From the NCBI RefSeq assembly GCF_000425945.1, contig NZ_AUEK01000009.1, positions 1 to 64,000 of the forward strand: a stretch of 64,000 bases of DNA, given 5' to 3'. The translations under genes and the position numbers were made by a program. Position 1 is the first letter of the stretch. The number at the start of each line of letters is the position of its first letter. Below the pieces are notes generated by a model, which saw only the letters and a program-made list of their open reading frames with translations, had not been told where the DNA came from and made no database searches. Below are positions 1 through 8,079 of the stretch, piece after piece. The DNA is from Candidatus Solirubrobacter pratensis. GTDB lineage: Bacteria > Actinomycetota > Thermoleophilia > Solirubrobacterales > Solirubrobacteraceae.

Positions 1-335
1 CGGGCAGCGGTAGATCGCGGCGGCGGCGAGGATCGCCGCAGTAGCCGAGGGCCCCGCCTGGAATCGCGGCGGCGGGGATCGCGGCCCGCGGCGGAATCGC
101 GGCGGCCGGCGGCGGAGCATCGCGGCGGCCGCGGATCGCGCGGGGGCGCCAACGGTGCTTGCGGCCCGCGGCCGGGGATCGCGCCCCGCGGCGGGGGATC
201 GCGCCCCGCGGCGGGGGATCGCGCTCCGCGGCGGGGGATCGCGCTCCGCGGCGGGGGATCGCGCTCCGCGGCGGGGGATCGCGCCCCGCGGCGGCGATCG
301 CGCCCCGCGGCGCCCCGCCCCCCGCGCCCCCGTGC
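1..335. repeat. GC-rich tandem repeat tract (20-bp unit)
   Basis: No gene is credible here. From about 171 to 310 there are six to seven head-to-tail copies of a 20-bp unit, GGCGGGGGATCGCGCTCCGC, with C/T variation at one position. The outer copies are degenerate. Positions 1-170 hold scattered decayed versions of the same words (ATCGCGGCGGC and similar), so the array probably extends past the window edge. Each unit contains CCGCGG and GATC. The tract lies just 3' of the bioF-like gene. A 20-bp period is not a multiple of three, so apparent ORFs across it are artefacts. Confidence 0.9.
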
Positions 336-1562
336 CTACGCCGCCTCGGCCAGCCCGTCGAAGACCTGGTGCGCCGCCGCGACCGGCACGCCGGCGCCCG
401 GGCGGAAGCCGCACTTCAGTGCGGCGCGCCCGAGGACCGTGGCGACCTCGCGGAGCTCGGCGCGGGTGTGGGAGGCCATGACCGCGAGCCGGATTCGAGC
501 GGTTCCCTCGGGCACGACCGGCGGGCGGATCGCCTCGGCGAAGACGCCGGCCTCGAGCGCGACGTCGACGATCCGCGCCGCGAGCTCGGAGTCGCCCACG
601 ACAAGCGGCACGACGTGCGCGGCCGCGCCGCTGACCTCGAAGCCCTCGCGCGCGAGCTCCTCGCGCAGCGACTCCGCGTTGGCGCGCAGCTTCTCCACCC
701 GCCGCGGCTGCTCCTCGAGCAGTTCCAGCGCCGCCATCGCGGCGGCCGCGGCGACCGGCGGGAGCGCCGTCGAGTGCAGCAGCGTCCGCGCGCTGTGGAC
801 GAGGAAGCGCGCGGTCACGTGGTCGCAGGACGCGAACCCGCCGTAGCTCCCGAGCGCCTTGGCGAGCGTGCCGGTCACGACGTCGACCTCGCCCTCGAGG
901 CCGGCCTCCGCGACCGCGCCCCGGCCGCCCGGGCCGAGCGCGCCGAGCGCGTGCGCCTCGTCGACCAGCAAGCGTGCGTCGAACCGGCGCGCGAGCGCGA
1001 CGATGTCCCCCAGCGGCGCGACGTCGCCGTCCATGCCGAACATGCCGTCCGTCGCGATCAGCGCGGCGCGCCCGTCGCACTGGCGCAGCGCCCACGCGAG
1101 GTGGTCGGCGTCGCCGTGGCGGTAGGCGACCACGTCGGCGCCGGACAGCCTGCAGCCGTCGACGATCGAGCAGTGCGAGAGTTCGTCGTGCAGCACGACC
1201 TCGCCCCGCCGCGCGAGCGCCGGGATCACGCCCAGGTTCGCCAGCGCGCCTGAGCCGAACAGCAGCGCCGCCCGCTGCCCGGTGAACGCGGCGAGCCGCT
1301 CCTCCAGCCGCCGGTGCAGCGTCATCGTGCCCGAGGACACGCGCGCGGCGCCCGCGCCGACGCCCCAGCGCATCGCGGCGTCCGCCGCCGCCTGGCGCAC
1401 GCGCGGGTGATCGGCGAGGCCGAGCGCGTTGCCGGAGCACAGCAACAGGACCGGCCGCCCGTCCAGCACCACCCGCGGGCCCTGGGGCCCTGAGACCATC
1501 CGCATGCGCTGGTGGAGGCCGAGCTGGTTCAGCTCGTCCAGGCGGTCCTCGAGATCCAGCAT
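336..1562 (-). CDS. bioF: 8-amino-7-oxononanoate synthase / alpha-oxoamine synthase family
   Basis: A 408-aa fold-type I PLP enzyme that condenses an acyl-CoA (or acyl-ACP) with an amino acid with loss of CO2. BioF uses pimeloyl thioester plus alanine and Kbl uses acetyl-CoA plus glycine. DEAH (201-204) holds the cofactor Asp/His, and Lys235 in GTLAKALGSYGG is the Schiff-base lysine. The length matches the family. The ATG is preceded by a good AGGGAGG ribosome site. No other biotin synthesis gene is nearby. It sits downstream of a RidA, a crotonase and a biotinyl carrier on the same strand, so BioF versus Kbl or another oxoamine synthase is not settled. Confidence 0.8.
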   Translation of the reverse strand: MLDLEDRLDELNQLGLHQRMRMVSGPQGPRVVLDGRPVLLLCSGNALGLADHPRVRQAAADAAMRWGVGAGAARVSSGTMTLHRRLEERLAAFTGQRAALLFGSGALANLGVIPALARRGEVVLHDELSHCSIVDGCRLSGADVVAYRHGDADHLAWALRQCDGRAALIATDGMFGMDGDVAPLGDIVALARRFDARLLVDEAHALGALGPGGRGAVAEAGLEGEVDVVTGTLAKALGSYGGFASCDHVTARFLVHSARTLLHSTALPPVAAAAAMAALELLEEQPRRVEKLRANAESLREELAREGFEVSGAAAHVVPLVVGDSELAARIVDVALEAGVFAEAIRPPVVPEGTARIRLAVMASHTRAELREVATVLGRAALKCGFRPGAGVPVAAAHQVFDGLAEAA

Positions 1563-1617
1563 TGAATCCTCCCTGGGCCGCGCCGGGCCCGGGCATCGGG
1601 TGGCTGCCCGGCGGACG

Positions 1618-2085
1618 CTACGGCCCCGGCCGGACGACTTCCGCGACGAGCTCGATCTCGACCGCGATGTCGAACGGCAGCTCGGCCATCCCGACCGCCG
1701 AGCGCGCGTGCTTGCCGGCCTCGCCGAAGACCTCGACCAGGAGGTCGCTGCAGCCGTTGATCACGGCCGGTGTGTCGTTGAAGCCCGGCGCGCAGTTGAC
1801 CATCCCGAGGACCTTGACGATCGCCCCGACGCGGTCGAGCGAGCCGAGCTCGCGGCGCAGCACGGCGAGCAGGTTCAGCCCCGTCAGCCGCGCCGCCTCG
1901 CGCGCCTGCTCGCCGGTCAGGTCGCGTCCCACCTTGCCCTTGACGAGCCCGCCCGCGTGCCACGGCCCCTGGCCGGAGACGAAGATCAGGTCGCCGGTCA
2001 CGCGTGCCGGCAGGTAGCTGCCGGCCGGGATCATCATCTCCGGCAGCTCGATCCCCAAGTGGCGCAGCCGCTCTTCGGGCGTCAT
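1618..2085 (-). CDS. RidA/YjgF-family protein
   Basis: A 155-aa RidA-like protein. The family hydrolyses reactive enamine/imine intermediates from PLP enzymes or acts as a small-molecule deaminase. DLIFVSGQGP near the N-terminus and the late INGCSDLLVEVFGEAGKHAR stretch match the YjgF fold. It is about 25 residues longer than classical RidA, with an N-terminal extension (EERLRHLGIELPE) typical of the longer YjgF-like group. The ATG overlaps the stop of the upstream crotonase as ATGA, which fixes the start and implies translational coupling. A PLP enzyme follows downstream, consistent with an imine-clearing job. Confidence 0.85.
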   Translation of the reverse strand: MTPEERLRHLGIELPEMMIPAGSYLPARVTGDLIFVSGQGPWHAGGLVKGKVGRDLTGEQAREAARLTGLNLLAVLRRELGSLDRVGAIVKVLGMVNCAPGFNDTPAVINGCSDLLVEVFGEAGKHARSAVGMAELPFDIAVEIELVAEVVRPGP

Positions 2086-2855
2086 CGGCCCCTCCAATCC
2101 GGCGCGCGCTTGTGCACGAACGCGCGCACGCCCTCGGCGAAGTCCTCGCTGGCGAACGCCTGCGCGCGCAGCGCCTCGAGCTCGGCCAGGACGCGCTCGT
2201 CGAGCGGGGCGGCGAGCAGCTCGCGCAGGACGCGCTTGTTGCCGCGCTGCGAGAGCGGTGCCAGGCCGGCCACCTCGGCGGCCAGCGCGACGCCGCGCGC
2301 CGGCGCCTCCTCGCGCGGCACGACCTCGTTCACCAGGCCCCATCCGAGGGCGACCGAGGCATCGATCAGCTTCCCCGTCAGGAACAGCTCGCGCGTTCGC
2401 GCGGCGCCGACGGCGTCGATGAACCGGCGCAGCCCCGTGTGCGAGTAGACGAGCCCGAGCCGCGCGGGCGGCATGCCCATCCGCGCGCCCTCGGCCGCCA
2501 CGCGCAGGTCGCACGAGAGCGCGAGCTCCAGCCCGCCGCCGATCGCGTGCCCGTTCATCGCGGCGACGACCGGGACCTCGACCGCGTCCAGCGCCTCGAG
2601 CGCGCGCTCGAACGGGTTCGCGACCAGCTCGGCCGCCTCTTGCGCCAGCCGCTCGGGCGCGAAATGGCCGATGTCGTAGCCGGCGCTGAAGATGTCGCCG
2701 GCGCCGGTCAGCAGGACGCAGCGGGCCTCGAGCTGCGGCAGCGTGTCCGCGAGCGCGTCGAGGATCGGCCGGTCCAGTGCGTTTCGCTTCTCCGGGTTGG
2801 AGATCGTCAGCCGGGCGACATGCGGCGCGGGATGATCGAGCTCCAGCGCGCCCAC
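2082..2855 (-). CDS. Enoyl-CoA hydratase/isomerase (crotonase) family
   Basis: A 257-aa crotonase-fold protein acting on acyl-CoA thioesters. FSAGYDIGHF and NGHAIGGGLELALSCDL form the CoA-binding and oxyanion-hole segments. The first catalytic Glu position (GGGLE) is kept, but the second (usually PE before LG) reads PPARLGL, so simple syn-hydration is uncertain and isomerase or hydrolase chemistry is possible. The GTG start shares one base with the TAG stop of the biotinyl carrier (TAGTG), and the 3' end overlaps ridA by 4 bp, so this is a tight operon. Confidence 0.85.
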   Translation of the reverse strand: MGALELDHPAPHVARLTISNPEKRNALDRPILDALADTLPQLEARCVLLTGAGDIFSAGYDIGHFAPERLAQEAAELVANPFERALEALDAVEVPVVAAMNGHAIGGGLELALSCDLRVAAEGARMGMPPARLGLVYSHTGLRRFIDAVGAARTRELFLTGKLIDASVALGWGLVNEVVPREEAPARGVALAAEVAGLAPLSQRGNKRVLRELLAAPLDERVLAELEALRAQAFASEDFAEGVRAFVHKRAPDWRGR

Positions 2856-3067
2856 TACCCCAGCTCGACCAGCGGATCGCCCTCCGAGACGGCCTGGCCC
2901 TCTTCGACGAGCACGGCGGTCACGGTGCCTTCGTCCTCGGCCTCGACGGGCATCTCCATCTTCATGGACTCGAGGATGACGACGGTGTCGCCCTCCTCCA
3001 CCGCGTCGCCGACGGCGACCTCGATCTTCCAGACGGTGCCCGTGATGTGGGCCTCGACCTGCGCCAC
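2855..3067 (-). CDS. Biotinyl carrier domain protein (acyl-CoA carboxylase BCCP)
   Basis: A stand-alone 70-aa biotin/lipoyl domain with the biotinylation motif ESMKMEMPV at residues 33-41 (target Lys36). It would carry carboxybiotin between a biotin carboxylase and a carboxyltransferase. The GTG at 3067 gives the standard 70-residue domain and follows GAGGAGCGGAGG; longer upstream starts add no homologous sequence. The plausible partner carboxyltransferase lies at 11793-13340. No biotin carboxylase is in the window. First gene of the 3067-to-336 operon. Confidence 0.88.
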   Translation of the reverse strand: MAQVEAHITGTVWKIEVAVGDAVEEGDTVVILESMKMEMPVEAEDEGTVTAVLVEEGQAVSEGDPLVELG

Positions 3068-3293
3068 TGCGCCTCCGCTCCTCGTGTTTCGGCGCACGAT
3101 ATCGACCGCAGGGCGATCCCCGCCGGTCTCAGTGTGTACCGCTGGGCGATAGGTCGACGTGCGGCGGATCGCCACCATTGCGCACGTCGGATGTCGCGAC
3201 TCTCTCCTCCCGCGGCACCGGCGAACCGGCGAAAGGAAGCGGTGGACCGGGACTCCTGGACGGCCCGGTCCGCCGCGTCCGCCGCGGGCGCAC

Positions 3294-3299
3294 TAGGCT
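3294..3299 (+). promoter_or_regulatory. -10 box of a leaderless-type promoter (plsC-like gene)
   Basis: TAGGCT lies 8 nt before the ATG of the acyltransferase, too close to leave room for a ribosome site. This is the spacing expected when transcription starts at or next to the start codon. No clear -35 box was identified. Confidence 0.5.
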
Positions 3300-3307
3300 G
3301 ACGTGGG

Positions 3308-4021
3308 ATGCCGGAGCCCGAGCTCGTCAAGCTCAAGGAGCAGGTCTACAAGGACCCGCGCCCGAAGGAGCACTTCGACTCCTACCACGAGCGCACGCGG
3401 ACGACGAAGCCCAACTTCGTCTATGAGCTGACGCGGATCCTGATGAGCCTCATGGCGTGGGTCTTCTTCCGCGCCCGCGGGTACCACCCGGAGCGCGTGC
3501 CCGCCGCCGGACCGGTGATCCTCGCGCCGAACCACGCCTCCTTCCTCGACCACTTCTTCCTCGGCGTGTCGCTGCGCCGCAAGGTCCAGTTCATGGCCAA
3601 GTCGCAGCTGTTCAAGCCGCCGATGGACAAGATCTTCTCGCCCGGAGGCGTGTTCCCGGTGCGGCGCGGCTACGACGACGAGGAGGCGTTCGTCACGGCG
3701 GTCTCCGTGCTCGATCGAGGCGGCGTCGTCGCGATGTACGCGGAAGGCGGCCGCTCGCGCACCGGCGAGCTCTCGGACCGGCCCCGGCGCGGCATCGGCC
3801 GCCTCGCGCTGCTGAGCGGCGCTCCCATCGTCCCCGTCGCGATCCACGGCTCGCACCTCGTGCGCAACTGGAAGCGGCTGCGGTTCCCGAAGATCCGCGT
3901 CCACTACGGCGATCCGATCGCCTACGAGCGCGTCGCGACGACCACCCGCGAGCAGGAGCAGGCCGTGGCCGAGGCGATCTTCGCCGAGGTCCGCGCGCTC
4001 TACGCCGAGACCAAGCCCTGA
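3308..4021 (+). CDS. 1-acyl-sn-glycerol-3-phosphate acyltransferase (PlsC family)
   Basis: A 237-aa PlsC/LPLAT protein that transfers an acyl chain to lysophosphatidic acid or a related acceptor at the inner membrane face. The catalytic NHASFLD motif (His76, Asp81) and the acceptor-binding EGGRS motif (146-150) are intact, followed by the usual GAPIVPVAI strand. A hydrophobic stretch near 40-55 could anchor it. Normal length for the family. It is the first gene after a 240-bp spacer and has a TAGGCT box 8 nt before its ATG. Confidence 0.9.
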   Translation: MPEPELVKLKEQVYKDPRPKEHFDSYHERTRTTKPNFVYELTRILMSLMAWVFFRARGYHPERVPAAGPVILAPNHASFLDHFFLGVSLRRKVQFMAKSQLFKPPMDKIFSPGGVFPVRRGYDDEEAFVTAVSVLDRGGVVAMYAEGGRSRTGELSDRPRRGIGRLALLSGAPIVPVAIHGSHLVRNWKRLRFPKIRVHYGDPIAYERVATTTREQEQAVAEAIFAEVRALYAETKP

Positions 4022-4043
4022 CGTTTCCGGGTAGACCCCGGGC

Positions 4044-4463
4044 ATGGAGGACGACGTCTTCGTCGAGAGCGTCGAGGAGACCCAGACCCGCAACGGCAAC
4101 GCGCGCTTCGTCCTGCGCGACGGCGACGGCCGCGAGTTCACGACCTTCCGGCCGGCGATCGGGCACGAGGCCGAGCGCTACGAGGGCCGCCGCGCCCACA
4201 TCGAGTTCCACGAGGAGGACCGCGGGACCTTCCGCAACGTCTACCTCGACTCGATCAAGCCGGCGTCCGAGCCGGAGCCAAGCGACGGCGGCACCGATCC
4301 GGACGAGACGGCGTGGAACACCGCGGTCGAGGCCGCGCCGTGGCTCGTCGGCTCGCGCGAGCCGTCCAAGGCGGTCGATCCGGACGAGCTGTTCGAGCGG
4401 CTCGAGCCGTTCAAGCGCCGCGTGGCGGATGACATCCGCCACGGCGGCGATGAAGCGGACTGA
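4044..4463 (+). CDS. Hypothetical acidic protein
   Basis: 139 aa, not recognised. The first 75 residues look like a small beta-barrel (alternating strands, VLRDGDGREFTTFRP, AHIEFHEEDRGTFRNVYLDSI), reminiscent of an OB-like fold. A low-complexity acidic linker (about 78-90) follows, then a helical C-terminus. The ATG lies 23 nt after plsC, with TAGACC 6 nt upstream, so it may be co-transcribed or have its own leaderless start. No signal peptide or membrane segment. Confidence 0.7.
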   Translation: MEDDVFVESVEETQTRNGNARFVLRDGDGREFTTFRPAIGHEAERYEGRRAHIEFHEEDRGTFRNVYLDSIKPASEPEPSDGGTDPDETAWNTAVEAAPWLVGSREPSKAVDPDELFERLEPFKRRVADDIRHGGDEAD

Positions 4464-4466
4464 GCG

Positions 4467-5879
4467 TCACCCCGCCGCGGGCGCGGGCTCCAGCGCGTCG
4501 CGGGACGCGGCGACGCGCCGCCCGGGCACCAGCAGGGCGAGCAGGGCGCCGGCGGCGAGCACGGCGGCGCCGATCCAGATCGCGCTCGTCATGCCGTCGG
4601 TGAACGCCTGCGGCGACGCGTAGGAGCCGTGGGCGCCGAAGACAGACGCGAGCACGGCGATGCCGAGCACCCCGCCGACCTCGCGGATCGCGTTCGTCGC
4701 CCCTGAGGCCTGGCCGGCCTCCTGCGGGCGGACGGCGTTGAGCACGGCGTTGGCGGTCGGTGCGAAGACGAGCGCCATGCCGGTGCCGGCGAGCACGAAC
4801 GGGACCACCAGCGACGAGTAGGCGACGGTCGGGGTCGACACGCCGGCCAGCCAGGCGATCGCGATCGCCTGCAGGCTCAGCCCCGCGACCATCAGCGGGC
4901 GCGAGCCGATGCGGTCGGAGAGCAGGCCCGCGACCGGCGCGACGAGCATCGGCATGCCCGTCCACGGCAGCGTGCGGATGCCGGCCTCGAGGGGGGAGAA
5001 GTGCTGCGTGACCTGGAAGAACTGGGCGAGCAGGAAGATCGAGCCGAAGACGCCGAAGTACATCGCGAGCGAGACGCCGTTGGAGGCGGCGAAGGCGCGC
5101 GAGCGGAAGAAGCGCATCGGCAGCATCGGATGCGCGGCGCGCAGCTCCCAGGCGACGAACGCCGCCAGCAGCGCGGCGCCGGCGGCCAGGCTCGCGACGA
5201 TCTCTCCCGACGTCCAGCCCAGCTCGTTGCCGCGCACGATGCCGTAGACGACGCCGAGCAGGCCGAATCCGGCGAGGCCGAGGCCGGGCAGGTCGAGCTC
5301 CTTGGCGGGGCCGAAGGACTCGGTCAGGCGGCGCGCGGCGACCGGGGCGAGCGCGACGCCGATCGGGACGTTGAGCCAGAAGATCCAGTGCCAGCTGATG
5401 CCGTCGACCACGGCGCCGCCGACGAGCGGCCCGAGCGCGACGCCGAGCCCGGAGATGCCCGACCACGCGCCGATCGCGAGGCCGCGCTTCTCCGGCGGGA
5501 AGGCCTCGCTCAGCAGCGTGAGCGTGAGCGGGGTGACGATCGCGGCGCCGGCGCCCTGGAGCGCACGAGCGGCGATCAGGGCGCCGGTCGCGGGAGCGAG
5601 CGCGGCGGCCGCGCTGGAGACGGTGAACAGGCCGAGGCCGATCAGGAACATGCGGCGGCGGCCGAAGCGGTCGCCGAGCGCAGCACCGGTCAGCAGCAGC
5701 ACGGCGAAGGTGAGCGTGTAGGCGTTGACCGTCCACTCGAGGTCCTGGACGCCACCGCCGAGGTCAGCGCGGATCGACGGCAGCGCGGTGGTGACGACCA
5801 GGTTGTCGAGGACGACCATGAACAGGGCGACCGCGGTGATCGCGAACGTCCATCCAGGGTGGGGGCGACGGGAGCTCAT
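4467..5879 (-). CDS. MFS drug-efflux transporter, DHA2 (EmrB/QacA) family
   Basis: A 470-aa 14-helix proton antiporter, probably exporting hydrophobic drugs. The first helix carries the DHA2 signature MVVLDNLVVTTALPSI, loop 2-3 has GDRFGRRRMF (motif A), and GPLVGGAVV with WIFWLNVPIG marks motif C. I chose ATG 5879 over an in-frame GTG at 5900 because the GTG lies inside a 24-bp operator and its seven extra residues are not family-like. The gene ends 3 bp from the convergent upstream gene. An operator covers its -10 region, indicating repression by a TetR-type regulator, but no such regulator is adjacent. Confidence 0.9.
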   Translation of the reverse strand: MSSRRPHPGWTFAITAVALFMVVLDNLVVTTALPSIRADLGGGVQDLEWTVNAYTLTFAVLLLTGAALGDRFGRRRMFLIGLGLFTVSSAAAALAPATGALIAARALQGAGAAIVTPLTLTLLSEAFPPEKRGLAIGAWSGISGLGVALGPLVGGAVVDGISWHWIFWLNVPIGVALAPVAARRLTESFGPAKELDLPGLGLAGFGLLGVVYGIVRGNELGWTSGEIVASLAAGAALLAAFVAWELRAAHPMLPMRFFRSRAFAASNGVSLAMYFGVFGSIFLLAQFFQVTQHFSPLEAGIRTLPWTGMPMLVAPVAGLLSDRIGSRPLMVAGLSLQAIAIAWLAGVSTPTVAYSSLVVPFVLAGTGMALVFAPTANAVLNAVRPQEAGQASGATNAIREVGGVLGIAVLASVFGAHGSYASPQAFTDGMTSAIWIGAAVLAAGALLALLVPGRRVAASRDALEPAPAAG

Positions 5880-5880
5880 G

Positions 5881-5916
5881 GGAAGTGAGTGTCCACTCAC
5901 TTCCTAAATCCGTCAA
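5881..5916 (-). promoter_or_regulatory. MFS promoter with TetR-type operator O1
   Basis: Positions 5881-5904 form a perfect inverted repeat: GGAAGTGAGT and ACTCACTTCC around a 4-bp centre GTCC. On the minus strand TTGACG (5916-5911) is followed after 17 nt by GACACT (5893-5888), which lies inside the repeat and 8 nt before ATG 5879. A repressor bound here would block the -10 region directly. Confidence 0.75.
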
Positions 5917-5939
5917 GCGCGGACGAGCGGCGCGGCGCC

Positions 5940-5959
5940 AAGTTAGTGCTGACTCACTG
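5940..5959. promoter_or_regulatory. Second copy of the same operator (O2)
   Basis: AAGTTAGT-GCTG-ACTCACTG repeats the O1 half-site (AGTGAGT/ACTCACT) with the same 4-bp spacer and one mismatch in the left arm. It lies 36 bp from O1 and overlaps the stop codon of the upstream lipoprotein gene. The pair suggests cooperative or looped binding by one regulator. Confidence 0.6.
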
Positions 5960-6800
5960 CGTACTCTCGGAGGACCGGGCTGGACCCCTCCGGGAGCGTG
6001 TAGAACGAGCGGCCGCCGGCCGCGAGCGCGATCGACTCGCCCTGGCCCTCGCGGAGCAGCGACACGCCTGCTGTGCACGGCTTGCGGCGCAGCGCGCGCG
6101 CGATCGACTCGCCGGCGCGGCGCATCCAGACGTACACGCGGTCGTAGGTGCGCACGACGATCGTGCGCCCGCGGGCATCGGCGCCGGTGACCGCCTCGCC
6201 GAGCCCGAGCGAGAGCGTTCCCGCGCGCCGCAGCGTCCCAGGCCCGCGCGCCGTGTAGACGTGCGACTCACCGGAGAGCGACTTCGTGAGGATCACGAGC
6301 CGGGACCCGTCGACGAGCAGCGCCTCCGCGTCGTGGGGCCCGTCCGGATAGCGCAGCGCGATCCGCTCGGGGGCGGGCGGGATCCGGTACACCGCGATCT
6401 CCTCCCGCGTCGCCGCGTTGTCGCCGATGTCGGCCACGTAGAGCGTGCCGCCCCGCGCCGCGATGTCCTCCCAGTCGACGTTGACAGCGCCGGGCACCGG
6501 CACCTCGCGCAGCAGCTTCCCGCGCGTGGAGAGCTCGAACAGCGTCGCCGGGCCGCCCGAGTCGTCGTGCGTCCACAGCGAGCCGCGCGCGAGGACGAGC
6601 CCGGAGGCCTCCGTCAGGCCGGGAGCGGCGACGTGCGCGACGACGCGCGAGCGCAGCGGGCCGCAGAGCGCGGGCGCCGACGGCGTCGTCGCCGGCCGCG
6701 CGGGCGAGGACGGCGACGCCGCGGGGCGCGCGCCTCCGCCGCAGGCCGCGAGCGCGAGGGCGGCGGCGACCGCGGTCGTCTTGGGCCGCCGGGGGATCAC
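5943..6800 (-). CDS. Putative secreted lipoprotein, beta-propeller-like
   Basis: 285 aa with a lipoprotein signal: a basic start, a hydrophobic run and the lipobox ALAAC before a Gly/Ala/Pro/Ser-rich linker (about 23-45). The rest is beta-rich with repeated short motifs (SGLVLARGSLWTHDDSGG, DWEDIAARGGTLYVADIGDN, HDAEALLVDGSRLVILTKS) that look like propeller blades of the SdiA-regulated or phytase-like type. Outer-face location is inferred. GTG start. Its 3' end carries operator O2. Specific function unknown. Confidence 0.75.
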   Translation of the reverse strand: MIPRRPKTTAVAAALALAACGGGARPAASPSSPARPATTPSAPALCGPLRSRVVAHVAAPGLTEASGLVLARGSLWTHDDSGGPATLFELSTRGKLLREVPVPGAVNVDWEDIAARGGTLYVADIGDNAATREEIAVYRIPPAPERIALRYPDGPHDAEALLVDGSRLVILTKSLSGESHVYTARGPGTLRRAGTLSLGLGEAVTGADARGRTIVVRTYDRVYVWMRRAGESIARALRRKPCTAGVSLLREGQGESIALAAGGRSFYTLPEGSSPVLREYAVSQH

Positions 6801-6809
6801 CCCCGCAGG

Positions 6810-7196
6810 CTACGTCGTCGGGCGGTCCGCCCAGGGGACCTCGACGGAGTCCTCGGTCGGCGAGTCGCGCGCGACGACGTACTCGGCGGGCGAGGTGTCC
6901 GACAGGTTGCGCACCGTGTGCGTCACGCGCGGCGGCACGTAGAGCATGTCGCCGGCGTCGACCACGAGCGACTGCTCGAGCTGGTCGCCCCAGCGGATCT
7001 CGATGCTGCCGATGAGCATGTAGAGCGCGCTCTCGCACGCGTCGTGGTAGTGCGGGCGCCCGCGCGAGCCGGCGGGCACGCGGAAGATGCCCATGTAGAT
7101 GTTGTGCGCCCCGGTCGTGGCCTGCGAGATCTCCGCGCCGCCCACCACGCCGCGCGGGACGTCGCGCTCCTCCGAGGTGGCCTTGACGAGCTTCAC
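6810..7196 (-). CDS. Cupin-domain protein
   Basis: A 128-aa single cupin. The metal-ligand pattern PHYHDACESALYML (two His, Glu) and a later VTHTVRN His fit cupin motifs 1 and 2. The GTG start overlaps the stop of the upstream SDR as GTGA, which fixes the start. Co-transcription with a FabG-like reductase suggests a role in the same small-molecule pathway (oxygenase, isomerase or sensor); no substrate is visible. A short 9-bp gap separates it from the lipoprotein. Confidence 0.85.
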   Translation of the reverse strand: MKLVKATSEERDVPRGVVGGAEISQATTGAHNIYMGIFRVPAGSRGRPHYHDACESALYMLIGSIEIRWGDQLEQSLVVDAGDMLYVPPRVTHTVRNLSDTSPAEYVVARDSPTEDSVEVPWADRPTT

Positions 7197-8020
7197 GTCG
7201 TCATCCCCGTGAACTGGCCGCCCGTGATGTTGAGCACCTGGCCGTGGATGAAGTTCGACCACGGCGAGCAGAGGAAGAACACGCCGCCCGCGGCCTCTTC
7301 CGGCGTGCCCGGCCGGCCGAGCGGGATCACCATGGAGGCGACCGAGCGCATCTGGTCCGGGATGCCGAGCTGGACCGTCTGCCCGTCGATCTGCATCGTG
7401 TTGCCGGAGTCCTTGGACGCCGTGAGCCGCGTCTCGATCCAGCCGAACGCGACCGCGTTGACGTTGATCTTGAACTGGCCCCACTCCTTGGCCAGCGTCT
7501 TGGTGAGCCCGACCACGCCGGCCTTGCCGGACGAGTAGTTGGCCTGGCCCGCGTTGCCCATCGTGCCGCTGATGGACGACACGTTGACGATCTTGCGGAA
7601 CACCTCGACGCCCTGGTCGCGCTCGGCCTTCGCCGGCTCGCGCAGGTGCGGGGCGGCCGCGCGGACGACGCGGAAGGGGACGATCGTGTGGATGTCGAGC
7701 ATCCGCTGGAACGCCTCGTCGGACATCTTGTGCAGCGGCGCGTCGATCGTGTAGCCGGCGTTGTTGACGATGATGTCGACCTTGCCCCAGGCGTCGACCG
7801 CGGTCTCGATCAGCGCCTCCGGGGCCCCGGGCTTGGTCAGGTCACCGCCGTAGACCGCCGTCTCGCCCGCGATCTCGGACGCCGCCTGCTCGGCGAGGTC
7901 CGCATCGAGGTCATTGATGATCACCTTGGCGCCGTGCTCGCTCAGCAGCTCCGCGGTCGCGCGGCCGATGCCGCGCGCCGAGCCGGTAACGATCGCCACC
8001 TTCTCGTCGAGGACTCCCAT
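7193..8020 (-). CDS. Short-chain dehydrogenase/reductase (FabG-like)
   Basis: A 275-aa classical SDR with the nucleotide-binding TGSARGIG (12-19), NNAG (86-89) and catalytic Ser149, Tyr162, Lys166 (NYSSGK). Asp37/Asp39 after the second strand (NDLDAD) favour NAD(H). It oxidises or reduces a 3-hydroxyacyl or similar alcohol. About 20 residues longer than FabG owing to an insert near 127-142 and a longer substrate loop. ATG at 8020 has TAATGT 9 nt upstream and no ribosome site, suggesting a leaderless message. It is followed by the cupin. Confidence 0.9.
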   Translation of the reverse strand: MGVLDEKVAIVTGSARGIGRATAELLSEHGAKVIINDLDADLAEQAASEIAGETAVYGGDLTKPGAPEALIETAVDAWGKVDIIVNNAGYTIDAPLHKMSDEAFQRMLDIHTIVPFRVVRAAAPHLREPAKAERDQGVEVFRKIVNVSSISGTMGNAGQANYSSGKAGVVGLTKTLAKEWGQFKINVNAVAFGWIETRLTASKDSGNTMQIDGQTVQLGIPDQMRSVASMVIPLGRPGTPEEAAGGVFFLCSPWSNFIHGQVLNITGGQFTGMTT

Positions 8021-8079
8021 GGACCGGCAACATTAGCCGGTGCGAGGAAGCCCGACTATCTGATGCCCTAGGGCGGACC

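Noticed and set aside
171..310. CRISPR array
   Set aside because: Repeats abut with no spacers; simple tandem repeat.
155..1253. Long plus-strand frames across the repeat and bioF
   Set aside because: Low-complexity Arg/Ala/Gly products antisense to a clear PLP enzyme.
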